A stretch of 64,000 nucleotides of DNA from CAYFZO01 sp965226235 (lineage in GTDB: Bacteria > Pseudomonadota > Gammaproteobacteria > Poriferisulfidales > Oxydemutatoraceae). Positions 1 to 8,072 of this stretch are shown piece after piece. Each line of letters opens with the position of its first letter. Within the stretch, counting starts at the first letter, position 1. The stretch lies in assembly GCA_965226235.1 (NCBI GenBank), contig OZ245335.1:1984001-2048000 (forward strand). The letters are read 5' to 3'. A model generated the notes under the pieces. It ran no database searches. It saw nothing but the letters and a program-made list of their open reading frames with translations, and had not been told where the DNA came from. A program made the translations under genes and the position numbers.

Positions 1-627
1 CCGTTGGACCCCCGACAGGTGGAACTTGCACTGGAAGAAGCGGGAAAGCTACGGCCCAAACCGAAAATCATTGTTTTTGTAGCCTTCCAGTTTGATCCGG
101 AGGCAGCCAAGGATATTGATGAAACAAAATGGCCAGGGGTTACGCTGCTAAAAGTGCAGGCGAATACCGACTTGCAGACCAGGGACTTGAAAAAACAAAG
201 CGCCAGCAATGAAAGTTTTTGGCTGGTGGGACAGCCGGATGTGAATTTGCAGCATATTCGCCGGGGTGAGCATACAGGCAAATGGCAGGTCGTCGTCAGA
301 GGATTCGACTATTTCGATCCTAAAACCGGCAAAGTCAAATCGGGCAATGACAAAGAAATCGCCGTGTGGATGCTGGACACCGATTACGATGGTCGAAGTC
401 TGTATCCTCGACAGGTGTTTTTCCCAATGTCGGGTTCGAAAGAAGGATGGAACAAGCTGGCAAAAAACCTCAAAGCTGAAATTGACGAAGACAGGATCGA
501 CGCCTATGCAGGTGCGATTTCTCTTCCTTTTGAATTAGGCGAAAGGCAACGAATTGCCGTCAAGATCGTTGATGATCGCGGTATAGAAAGTTTGAAAGTT
601 GTCGCAAGATTTGGGCCGGCAGAGTAA
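1..627 (+). CDS. Site-specific DNA methyltransferase, C-terminal part (cut by window edge)
   Basis: An open frame runs in from the left edge and stops at 625-627, leaving 208 codons. No methyltransferase catalytic motif is visible in this piece. The assignment rests on the type of C-terminal domain (an Ig-like, beta-rich tail ending in a DNA/ATP-binding-like fold with several FDYFDP/VWMLDTDYDGR-type stretches) and on the matching type III-like restriction helicase at 4941-7766. Adenine methyltransferases paired with that helicase family usually end with such a tail. The next gene starts 6 bases after the stop, so they are probably co-transcribed. It would methylate host DNA to protect it from the linked nuclease. 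The N-terminal catalytic half should lie just outside the window. The TTG at 4 is only an artefact of the edge. Confidence 0.55.
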   Translation, partial: PLDPRQVELALEEAGKLRPKPKIIVFVAFQFDPEAAKDIDETKWPGVTLLKVQANTDLQTRDLKKQSASNESFWLVGQPDVNLQHIRRGEHTGKWQVVVRGFDYFDPKTGKVKSGNDKEIAVWMLDTDYDGRSLYPRQVFFPMSGSKEGWNKLAKNLKAEIDEDRIDAYAGAISLPFELGERQRIAVKIVDDRGIESLKVVARFGPAE

Positions 628-633
628 AAGGCC

Positions 634-1950
634 ATGTTGACCGAACTCAAGCTTGTCAACTTCAGAATCTTTGATGATGAGGTCACTGTACGTTTCAGGC
701 CGATTACTCTCCTGATAGGGAAGAATAATGCCGGCAAGTCGTCCGTCATCAAGTTTCTATCCATGTTGCGTCAATCCCTCGGTGCATATGGTGGCCCTTT
801 TCTGTCTATCAGGGGAGATCATGTCAATCTGGGTAGCAGGTTTTTCGACCTGAAAAACACTCGTTCGAGTAAAAGGAGGTTGAAATTCCATTTGCGTGTG
901 CAGGGGGGTGACAGCCCAGGCGATGCTGTCGGGTTGTATTTGAGAAAAAAAAGCATCGACCCGTATGCTTGCAAGTTGCATTATCAGGTCTCCGCAGACG
1001 TCGCATACAACAAGCGGCGGGGTACATTTCAAGGGAAAGACTGGGGGGTGACGCTGTTTGCTCACAATGAAAAGGTGCTGGAGCAGCATGCCGCGATCAC
1101 CGAGAACAGTAAATTTCTAGACTTTGTAAGCGAGCGCCAGGAACAAACTGTCAGCGCGGATGCTGCTGCATTGGCATTGAATTTTGCAACCCAGCATTGC
1201 GTCGAACTGATAGGACAGAACATTAATGCGATAGATCATATTGCTCCGAGCAGGATCAATACGCAAAGGAGCATTGATCTTGGCGAGAGCATTCCCCTTG
1301 CTCATGTGGGATCAGATGGGGAGTATGCTTTGCACCACTTGCATGCACTGTGGGAGCAGCATAACGAATCCGAAGAGCATAGAGAGCAATACAAATTCGT
1401 TCTGCGCCATTTGGAGAGAATATCGGATATCAAGGCGATTTATTTCCTGTGGTCTGGGGAAGACCTGGTGCAGTGCGAGGCAGTCAATGCAACAACCGGA
1501 GCCCGCACCAACATGGCAAATTTTGGTTTTGGGGTAAGCCAGTGTCTGCCGGTTCTTGTGCAGGGAGCGGTGATGCATCGGGGGAAAACGCTGATGGTGG
1601 AACAACCTGAAGTGCAGGTACATCCTACGGCGCAACTTGACCTTGGCAACTATCTGGCGAACCTGTGGCAAGAGAGAGGGGTTGGCTCCATCATCGAAAC
1701 CCACAGTTACAACCTTCTCTTGAGGTTACGTTACTTAATCGCGAAAGGCGACAATGACTTGAAGCCCAGCGATGTCTCCATCGCCTTCTTTGATGTTGAA
1801 GATGGGAAAGCGGTCGTGAAAAATTTGGATATTGATCAAGACGGGCTTGTTGGAGATGGATTGCCAATGGAATTTTTTGGGGCCGATATCAGGGAAGGGT
1901 TGAAACTAAGTGCTGCAAAGTACGAGCGCCTCGACAGTGAAGAAGAATAA
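634..1950 (+). CDS. ABC/OLD-type AAA ATPase (DUF3696-like) of a defence cassette
   Basis: This 438-residue protein has the layout of the AAA ATPases related to SMC/OLD proteins. It opens with a LTELKLVNFRIF strand. The Walker A is GKNNAGKS at residues 29-36, a signature-like GFGVSQ lies near 295, a Walker B-type EQPEVQVHP near 325 and an H-loop-like IIETHSYN near 350. The DUF3696 family members that end this way are common in phage-defence clusters, often beside a nuclease. Here the gene overlaps the PIN nuclease gene by 41 bases, which suggests coupled translation, and is followed by ubiquitin-like conjugation genes. It probably senses a trigger and gates the nuclease; that role is inferred. 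All nucleotide-binding motifs look intact, unlike the related ATPase at 59241-60493. Confidence 0.8.
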   Translation: MLTELKLVNFRIFDDEVTVRFRPITLLIGKNNAGKSSVIKFLSMLRQSLGAYGGPFLSIRGDHVNLGSRFFDLKNTRSSKRRLKFHLRVQGGDSPGDAVGLYLRKKSIDPYACKLHYQVSADVAYNKRRGTFQGKDWGVTLFAHNEKVLEQHAAITENSKFLDFVSERQEQTVSADAAALALNFATQHCVELIGQNINAIDHIAPSRINTQRSIDLGESIPLAHVGSDGEYALHHLHALWEQHNESEEHREQYKFVLRHLERISDIKAIYFLWSGEDLVQCEAVNATTGARTNMANFGFGVSQCLPVLVQGAVMHRGKTLMVEQPEVQVHPTAQLDLGNYLANLWQERGVGSIIETHSYNLLLRLRYLIAKGDNDLKPSDVSIAFFDVEDGKAVVKNLDIDQDGLVGDGLPMEFFGADIREGLKLSAAKYERLDSEEE

Positions 1951-2476
1951 CCTGACCAGCGATTTCATTGCCATAGACACGAATGTGTTTGAGCATTTGT
2001 TTAATCCAGAAAAGAATGTTAACGACCATATAGCTGTGCTATTGCGCTCTCTTGCCTCTGGCGAAGTCAAGTTGATCGGTGACACGGAAGGTCGTATAGC
2101 CCGCGAATACGAGAACCGACTTGGTCATTTCTTCGATGGCCAGGATAACCCTGTAAAGATTACTCATCAGAATTATATTGACATTCTTCGATACTGGTTT
2201 AGGCCGGAAACTCATGAGGGCGTTGCTGTAGATAAAAAAGGCAGTCTGATGCGGGCTATCAGGGAAATCGTCGATAGCGGGGATATAGTTGACAGGACGT
2301 TTGTGTATGTGGCCATACAAAAGGATCGGATTCTTGTTACAAATGATCGGAGGGATATAATTGATATCGGAAAGAGACCGGGGAAGCGGCGACAAGAACT
2401 GCGTAGGCTGGCAAGGAAATCAAGGAAGAAACATGCCGATATCCTCACGTCGGCGGAAGCCTGTAACAAAATTTGA
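1910..2476 (+). CDS. PIN-like nuclease of the ATPase/ubiquitin-like cassette
   Basis: The 188-residue product has the acidic pattern of PIN-fold ribonucleases: AIDTNVFEHLF near the N terminus (first Asp), an EGRIAREYE helix (Glu), and VAIQKDRILVTNDRRDI (third and fourth acidic positions). PIN domains cut RNA with metal ions and act as toxins or effectors. A GTG start at 1910 is preceded by AGGGAAGGG, so it is preferred. A GTG at 1937 is an alternative that shortens the overlap with the ATPase. The C terminus is very basic (KRRQELRRLARKSRKKH), fitting nucleic-acid binding. As partner of the upstream ATPase it is the likely effector of the cassette. An equivalent PIN gene, frameshifted, sits in the second cassette at 58752-59229. 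Confidence 0.7.
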   Translation: MLQSTSASTVKKNNLTSDFIAIDTNVFEHLFNPEKNVNDHIAVLLRSLASGEVKLIGDTEGRIAREYENRLGHFFDGQDNPVKITHQNYIDILRYWFRPETHEGVAVDKKGSLMRAIREIVDSGDIVDRTFVYVAIQKDRILVTNDRRDIIDIGKRPGKRRQELRRLARKSRKKHADILTSAEACNKI

Positions 2477-2484
2477 AGTTGAAC

Positions 2485-2772
2485 ATGAGCACAGCAAACA
2501 ATAAACCGGGTAGCGGTGCTCCAGATGGAGCGCGAAAGTATGAAATCACGATCGACAATAAATCTGTGGTCGTGGAGCGCGAAAAGCTGACGGGCGAGGA
2601 AATATTGGCCCTGGTCCGAAAAGACTATACGGAATGGACCCTGCATCAGAAGTTGCGCGGCGGTCGACGTAAGCCCATAGAGCCAGACCAGGAAGTGGAT
2701 ATCACGCGCCCGGAGATTGAGCGCTTCGAGACTGTAAAGAAGCAGGCGCAGCAAGGAACGCCCTGCTTGTGA
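2485..2772 (+). CDS. Single-domain ubiquitin-like protein (multiubiquitin family)
   Basis: The 95-residue protein has a disordered head, then one beta-grasp-like unit beginning YEITIDNKSVVVE and continuing through LTGEEILALV to a final IERFETV strand, followed by a short tail ending QQGTPCL. This matches the bacterial multiubiquitin family, found beside E2-like, E1-like and JAMM proteins. Most relatives carry several copies of the domain; this one has a single copy. A glycine five residues from the end could become the C terminus if the linked JAMM peptidase trims the tail; this is an inference. The ATG at 2485 is preferred over an in-frame TTG at 2473. The stop overlaps the next start (GTGA at 2769). 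Confidence 0.7.
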   Translation: MSTANNKPGSGAPDGARKYEITIDNKSVVVEREKLTGEEILALVRKDYTEWTLHQKLRGGRRKPIEPDQEVDITRPEIERFETVKKQAQQGTPCL

Positions 2773-3146
2773 ATCTGCCCGAGGAGGACCTGGAATACCT
2801 TAATGCCAGTTGGCCCGGGCAGTGGGAACTTGTCAGCGAGGGTGATAAAGCGGGGGTGATTATCAAAAACTACCGGCTTCCTGGGGGCTATACTCCTGAG
2901 AAATCCGACCTGCTTTTGCTCATCCCAGGTGATTATCCTGCCGCAATGATCGATATGTTTTACTTTAATCCGGAAGTTTTGCGTGAAGACGGATCATCTA
3001 TTGCTGCGTTGGCGGAAGAAGGACACTTTCAGCGTACCTGGCAACGATGGTCGCGGCACTATAAATGGCGCCCTGGTATGGACAACATCGCCACGCATAC
3101 GATCTTTGTGAACAATCAGCTTGAATCCGAACTCCCGAAAGTATAA
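2769..3146 (+). CDS. E2-like (UBC-fold) protein, prokaryotic E2 family E, without cysteine
   Basis: The 125-residue product resembles the prokaryotic E2 family E: NYRLPGGYTPEKSDLLLLIPGDYP, then a tryptophan-rich FQRTWQRWSRHYKWRPG and a terminal ATHTIFVNNQLE helix. In E2 enzymes a cysteine carries the ubiquitin-like protein as a thioester, but this translation contains no cysteine at all. It is therefore either a scaffold or uses another residue, such as one of the conserved histidines. The GTG start overlaps the stop of the ubiquitin-like gene. The gene ends at 3144-3146, close to the start of the JAMM-E1 gene. The operon context makes the family call firm even though the chemistry is uncertain. 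Confidence 0.75.
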   Translation: MNLPEEDLEYLNASWPGQWELVSEGDKAGVIIKNYRLPGGYTPEKSDLLLLIPGDYPAAMIDMFYFNPEVLREDGSSIAALAEEGHFQRTWQRWSRHYKWRPGMDNIATHTIFVNNQLESELPKV

Positions 3147-3153
3147 TAAAGAT

Positions 3154-4557
3154 GTGGCGCACCATTCTCTGGTTCTAACCCAAAGCCAGCACCAAAGTCT
3201 TTACCAGCGCCTGTATCCCGGCGACGGCCTGGAGTCTGCCGCGATTGTTTTATGCCATTATGGAAGAGCAAAGTCCGGTGTCCGCTTGATTGCGAATGAC
3301 CTGATTTTTGTCTCCTCTGGTGCTTGTGAAGCAAGAGAGCCTGACCGCATATCCTGGCCTTTTGCAGAATCTTTTCCTCCGGACAAAATAGAAGAGATAG
3401 ATAAGAAGGGGCTATCTGTCCTGACAATACACAGCCACCCTGGCGGCTATGACCGGTTTTCGGATATTGACGACCAAAATGATAAGGAGTTATTTCACTC
3501 GGTAGGCAGTTGGTTCGATGATGACAGACCCAATGGTTCCGCAATCATGCTGCCAGATGGAAAGGTGATTGCGAGGCTGGTAAGCCGTGAGCAGGAATTT
3601 ACATCTATTCAAAGCGTTACGGTGGTGGGAAAGGATATTCGGATTTGGAGACATGAGCCGGCCCCGGATCGAGCAATTGTTGCGGGTGCCCGGGTTTTGC
3701 AGACTTTCGGTAAGAGGACATTCGATCTTTTGAGGAATCTGCACATCGGGGTGGTTGGCTGTTCGGGAACCGGGAGCATTGTTGTCGAGCTTCTGGCGCG
3801 CAACTGCATTGGCAGGTTGACGTTGGTGGATCCGGATTGCGTAGAAGAAAAAAATCTCAACCGTATCGTCAACGCCACTTCCAACGATGCAGAAAAGAGG
3901 AACCCAAAAGTTCTGGTTCTCCAACGAGCCATTGAAAGAATGGGGACGGGGGTCCGTGTCGATACATATCAAGCGCATACTTCCGATAAGCAAGTGATCG
4001 AAGCACTGGGGGACTGTGATGTGATCTTTGGATGCGTCGATTCGGCGGAAGGAAGATACCATCTGGAGTGTCTCGCATCGGCATACTTTCTACCATACTT
4101 CGATGTGGGGGTTTATCTGGAGGTGAGCCCTGACGGAGGCATTTCTCAGGCCGACGCTGTGTCTCATTACATCCATCCTGGAAACGCCGACTTGCTGCGG
4201 AGGGGAGGCTATACCATTGAGCAGTTGACCGCCGAGAACTGGTATCGGAAAGACAAAAAGCATTACGAGACGCAGCGCAGAGCTGGCTATCTGGCTGCGG
4301 CAGGAGAGGATCAGCCGGCGGTTATGTCGATCAACATGCAGGCGGCGTGTATGGCTTTCAACGATTTCCTGGCTCGCATACACGGTTTCCGGCTGGATGA
4401 TAACGCTGAGTTTTCCGAGCAGCGTTTCAGATTCGTGCACGGCTGCTATATGAACAGCAAGGCAGAAGGCGAGCGCTCGCCCATTTTTGAGAAATATGCA
4501 GGGATGGGTGATAAAAGTTTTCTCATAAAAAAATTGAAAGATGAGGCTGCTGACTAA
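3154..4557 (+). CDS. JAMM peptidase-E1 (ThiF) fusion protein
   Basis: The N-terminal third is a JAB/JAMM metallopeptidase domain with the full zinc motif: a Glu near residue 27, HSH at 93-95, Ser103 and Asp106. The rest is an E1-like ThiF domain with the nucleotide-binding loop GCSGTGS near 202 followed by LVDPDCVEEKNLNR, the usual acidic end of the second strand and the Arg-containing loop. E1 enzymes adenylate the C terminus of ubiquitin-like proteins. JAMM peptidases trim or remove them. Having both on one chain is typical of bacterial cassettes with an E2-like and a multiubiquitin protein. GTG 3154 is taken as start because it clears the preceding stop; a TTG at 3121 is the longer alternative. 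It overlaps the DUF6527 gene by 17 bases. Confidence 0.85.
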   Translation: MAHHSLVLTQSQHQSLYQRLYPGDGLESAAIVLCHYGRAKSGVRLIANDLIFVSSGACEAREPDRISWPFAESFPPDKIEEIDKKGLSVLTIHSHPGGYDRFSDIDDQNDKELFHSVGSWFDDDRPNGSAIMLPDGKVIARLVSREQEFTSIQSVTVVGKDIRIWRHEPAPDRAIVAGARVLQTFGKRTFDLLRNLHIGVVGCSGTGSIVVELLARNCIGRLTLVDPDCVEEKNLNRIVNATSNDAEKRNPKVLVLQRAIERMGTGVRVDTYQAHTSDKQVIEALGDCDVIFGCVDSAEGRYHLECLASAYFLPYFDVGVYLEVSPDGGISQADAVSHYIHPGNADLLRRGGYTIEQLTAENWYRKDKKHYETQRRAGYLAAAGEDQPAVMSINMQAACMAFNDFLARIHGFRLDDNAEFSEQRFRFVHGCYMNSKAEGERSPIFEKYAGMGDKSFLIKKLKDEAAD

Positions 4558-4909
4558 AGTCTGGAATTTATTTGAACGCTTCAGATGCTACCGGACGCAA
4601 TGGATAGAAGATCTGCCAGAAACGCCGGAGCGGAATACGATTTATGTTGTTGGAGGGCGCGAATATCCATACTATGCAGTTGTGGTTTGCCCGCGGAGAA
4701 AGTGCAGGAAAGCCATTCACCTGGAAATTTCTCCGGAGTTCAAGAGGAGGTGGAAATTCAGGGAAAACCGTAATGGGACGTTATCGCTTTCTCCTTCCAT
4801 CCATGTAACGGACTCATCCTGCCGTTGCCACTACTGGATTAAAAATGGGAAAGTGGTCTGGGCGGCATTCCCATCGATCCTGGTTCCGGCAGAAAACCGG
4901 AAGCCATAA
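4541..4909 (+). CDS. DUF6527-type zinc-ribbon protein
   Basis: This 122-residue protein has four cysteines in two pairs, Cys50/Cys55 (CPRRKC) and Cys94/Cys96 (CRC), which look like a zinc ribbon, within a beta-rich body (NTIYVVGG, LSLSPSIHV, HYWIKNGKVVW). Small proteins of this type, annotated DUF6527, recur at the end of operons encoding bacterial E1, E2 and ubiquitin-like proteins. Their function is unknown; a substrate-binding or E3-like role is a guess. The ATG lies inside the end of the JAMM-E1 gene, so the two are translationally coupled. Confidence 0.65.
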   Translation: MRLLTKVWNLFERFRCYRTQWIEDLPETPERNTIYVVGGREYPYYAVVVCPRRKCRKAIHLEISPEFKRRWKFRENRNGTLSLSPSIHVTDSSCRCHYWIKNGKVVWAAFPSILVPAENRKP

Positions 4910-4940
4910 TCTCTGCCGGGAAGATATCCCGTGAAAACCA

Positions 4941-7766
4941 ATGACCGAAGGTATAGACAAACTTATCATCAATAGCCCTTACGAGGAGCCCAGGGAATAT
5001 TGGCGTTACGATCGAAAAAGGCGAAGGTTTCTACGCACAAAAGGTCGGCGTCCCGCTGGCTACCTGAAAGCGACCCCCGGATTCAAGGGATTTGATGACC
5101 CCGGAGAGTTTCACGAAATCGAGTTGGTAAACAGGGTCAGGCAGCGGGTCAAATCATGGAGAGAGAATCACTACCCCGGGGTTACAGGGGTAACGAAACG
5201 TCTCCTGGAACATTGGCAGGAGCATGATGAAAAAGGAGGGCATCGATTTTTCTTCTGCCAACTGGAAGCTATCGAAACTCTAATCTGGCTTACTGAAGCT
5301 TCGGATTCGGAGAAAACCGGTCTTGATATCAAGGGAGATGGCGGCAGTTTCGAGCGTTGGTGCAGCAAGATGGCGACGGGCTCCGGGAAGACAGTAATCA
5401 TGTCGATGATTATTGCGTGGAATTTCTTGAACAAAATCGCGAATGCGGCGGACCCCAGATTCAGCAAAAACGTGCTGGTTGTCTCTCCCGGCCTGACAGT
5501 GAAAAACCGACTGCAGGTACTTAAACCTTCACATCGACATAATTATTACGAAGAATTCAATATCGTTCCTGCTCCGTTAATGGACAGGTTACGCCAGGGC
5601 AAAGTGATGATACATAACTGGCATGCCCTTGCCTGGGATTCGCAGGAGAAAATCGATAAAAGGATTAAAGAAAGGTATTTGCGTTCCGTAGACAAACGGC
5701 AATGCATGGAAGTCAGTCAGACCGCATATGTCCGCAAGGCGCTCGAGGATATGGCCTCCAGCCACAATATTATTGTCATTAATGATGAAGCCCATCATGC
5801 CTGGAGACGAAATCCGGAAGCAAAAGGCAAATACCGGAGGATGGGCTCTGAGAAAGACAGTGCCGAAGAAGCGACCGTATGGGTCGGCGGTTTGGATAAG
5901 ATTCACGACCAGATCGGCATACTGAGATGCTTTGATTTGTCCGCAACCCCCTTTTCTCCGTCAGGGGGTGTTACCGCAGAAGAAACCTTGTTTCCCTGGA
6001 TAGTTTCCGATTTTGGTTTGAATGATGCCATTGAGTCAGGCTTGGTTAAAACGCCTCGGGTCGTTGTTCGTGACGATAGCATCGCGACCAAGGAATTACG
6101 CTCACGCCTGTATCACATCTACATGGACCCGGATGTTAAGGATGATATAAATCGAAAGGCTGAGGCGGAAGAACCTCTGCCGGATCTGATTACTACGGCT
6201 TACTATTTACTTGGGGGAGATTGGATGGAAGCGAAAAAAAACTGGGAAGAAGAAGAACATGAAGTGCCGCCGGTCATGATTACAGTGGCGAATCGCACCG
6301 AAACTTCAGCAAGAATCAAATATGCTTTTGATCATGGGCAAATAGCGATAAAAGAGCTTTGCGACAAGGATAAAACACTGCAGATTGACAGCAAGATTTT
6401 GAAAGAAGCGGAAGCCGCCGAAGAAGAACCCGCTATTGATTTTTCAGGGGCTGTCCAGGATGAAGGTTCCGGTTTGAACAAAAAGGAGAGAGCGGAATTA
6501 CTGCGGAAAAAGGTTGATACGGTTGGCAAGAAGGGTGAGCCGGGAGGGCAGATTCAGAACGTAATATCAGTGGGTATGCTTTCTGAGGGATGGGACGCCA
6601 AAACGGTGACCCATATTATGGGGTTGCGAGCCTTTTCGAGTCAGCTTCTTTGCGAGCAAGTCGTTGGCCGGGGATTGCGCAGGGTTTCGTATGATGCCGA
6701 TGAAAACGGATTTCTGGAAGCAGAGTATGTCAATGTCTTTGGGGTTCCTTTTACTTTCCTGCCTCATGAAGAGAACGAAAATGGCCCCCCTCCACCGCCT
6801 AAGCCAAAGACCAGGATTGGGCCAGTCGCGGAGAAAACGGAGCACAAGATTGTCTGGCCCAATATCCTGCGCATTGATAATACTTATAAGCCTGTACTCA
6901 CTTTGGATGTTGACAAGATTGAGCTTCTGGAGATCGGAACGGATGAACTTTTAACGGAAGCTGATTTGCAGGCCATTATCGACGGCTCTCCTCATCCTGT
7001 AGATGAAACCACCATTGGGGTCAGGCAAATCGAAAAGGAAACACGCCTTCAGACCATCATCTTTCAGGTTGCATCTTTAATTTATGGTTCAAAGCCCCTT
7101 ATGGAGTGGAAAGGGAGCCGGGAAAACTTTTTGGCTCAATTGGTCGGACTGGTCGAGAAATTTGTACTTTCAGACAAGATCAAAATCAAACCTTCTTCTG
7201 CGAGTCTGGATGAGACCAGGAAAAAAATCGTGCTGATCCTGGCCATGAACAAAGTTGTCCAGCACCTATGGTCGGCCATCCGGTCAGAGAATGCAGAAAA
7301 ATTTGTCCCCGTTTTTGATCCGGAACAACCGGTGAGGTCGACCGCCGATGTCTCTCCTTGGTATACCAGTAAACGCTGTAACTGGGCGAAGAAGTCTCAT
7401 ATCAGCCACTGTGTATGTGACAGCGCTTGGGAAGATCATGCGGCTCGTTTCATGGATCACTCTGCCCTGGTCAATTCTTTTGTCAAAAACGATTATCGGG
7501 GATTTTCGATCTACTATATGTACAACGGTGTAGTGAGGAAATATTATCCAGACTTTATTATCCGGCTAAACAATGGAGAGCATTTAATCCTGGAGATAAA
7601 AGGTCGGGATAATCAGCAAAGCAGGGCCAAGAAAGAGTTTCTTGACAGGTGGATTCAGGCGGTTAACGGGCAGGGTGGCTTTGGAACATGGTACAGCGCG
7701 GTTTGTCTTGACCCCGGGGATGTTGAGCAAAAGATAAGCGAGTGCGCATCGGGTTCCCGTGTATGA
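4941..7766 (+). CDS. Type III-like restriction helicase-nuclease (Res, BPTD_3080-like)
   Basis: The 941-residue protein is a superfamily 2 helicase fused to a nuclease. Walker A is ATGSGKT at 145-151 and the DEAH box is at 282-285. A helicase C-terminal block holds ISVGMLSEGWDAKTVTHIMG and QVVGRGLRR near 530-580. The C terminus has a PD-(D/E)XK motif with Asp871 in YYPDF and Glu885-x-Lys887 in LEIKG. That order fits restriction subunits of type III-like systems which translocate on and cut unmodified DNA. It stands 31 bases after the DUF6527 gene on the same strand as the methyltransferase at 1-627, its natural partner. The ubiquitin-like insert therefore lies between the two halves of one restriction-modification locus. 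All motifs look intact. Confidence 0.85.
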   Translation: MTEGIDKLIINSPYEEPREYWRYDRKRRRFLRTKGRRPAGYLKATPGFKGFDDPGEFHEIELVNRVRQRVKSWRENHYPGVTGVTKRLLEHWQEHDEKGGHRFFFCQLEAIETLIWLTEASDSEKTGLDIKGDGGSFERWCSKMATGSGKTVIMSMIIAWNFLNKIANAADPRFSKNVLVVSPGLTVKNRLQVLKPSHRHNYYEEFNIVPAPLMDRLRQGKVMIHNWHALAWDSQEKIDKRIKERYLRSVDKRQCMEVSQTAYVRKALEDMASSHNIIVINDEAHHAWRRNPEAKGKYRRMGSEKDSAEEATVWVGGLDKIHDQIGILRCFDLSATPFSPSGGVTAEETLFPWIVSDFGLNDAIESGLVKTPRVVVRDDSIATKELRSRLYHIYMDPDVKDDINRKAEAEEPLPDLITTAYYLLGGDWMEAKKNWEEEEHEVPPVMITVANRTETSARIKYAFDHGQIAIKELCDKDKTLQIDSKILKEAEAAEEEPAIDFSGAVQDEGSGLNKKERAELLRKKVDTVGKKGEPGGQIQNVISVGMLSEGWDAKTVTHIMGLRAFSSQLLCEQVVGRGLRRVSYDADENGFLEAEYVNVFGVPFTFLPHEENENGPPPPPKPKTRIGPVAEKTEHKIVWPNILRIDNTYKPVLTLDVDKIELLEIGTDELLTEADLQAIIDGSPHPVDETTIGVRQIEKETRLQTIIFQVASLIYGSKPLMEWKGSRENFLAQLVGLVEKFVLSDKIKIKPSSASLDETRKKIVLILAMNKVVQHLWSAIRSENAEKFVPVFDPEQPVRSTADVSPWYTSKRCNWAKKSHISHCVCDSAWEDHAARFMDHSALVNSFVKNDYRGFSIYYMYNGVVRKYYPDFIIRLNNGEHLILEIKGRDNQQSRAKKEFLDRWIQAVNGQGGFGTWYSAVCLDPGDVEQKISECASGSRV

Positions 7767-8060
7767 ATCGCTGGAGTTTATGAACCGCCCCGGTCTTACT
7801 GGGGATGATCTTCCCCCTGATATAGGTCCACTTGGAATGAAAACATCTTATCAGGCTGCTCGTATTGCGTACTCGGCTGGGGTGGCGTAGCCCAGTGAGC
7901 TCGCCAGCAAATCCTGGCCTCACGACGCCCATTAACTGGAGAGGCGAACTCGTCAACCCGTATTTTTATAGGGACAACCAAAGGTTGAGCTGTCTAGAAT
8001 AGTGGGTCCAAAATGCCTTGCCAAAACCCACGCCCATTCCTTGGCTGACCTGCGATGGTC
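7767..8060. other. Intergenic gap between two defence operons
   Basis: The two flanking genes converge here. No open frame is convincing. A TGAACCGCCCC sequence near 7779 resembles the tip of some IS3-family elements, so this may hold a worn insertion-sequence end. That reading is weak, and no transposase domain can be recognised. Confidence 0.25.
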
Positions 8061-8072
8061 TCAAACCATCGC
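8052..8072 (-). terminator. Hairpin overlapping the end of the minus-strand defence operon
   Basis: GCGATGGT and ACCATCGC form a perfect 8-base stem around a 5-base loop that spans the stop codon at 8061-8063. No T-run follows on the minus strand, so it may be a processing or stabilising hairpin rather than a full terminator. Confidence 0.3.

Noticed and set aside
7767..8060. An intact insertion sequence between the defence operons
   Set aside because: Only a short IS3-like tip is suggested; there is no transposase frame or matching inverted repeat.
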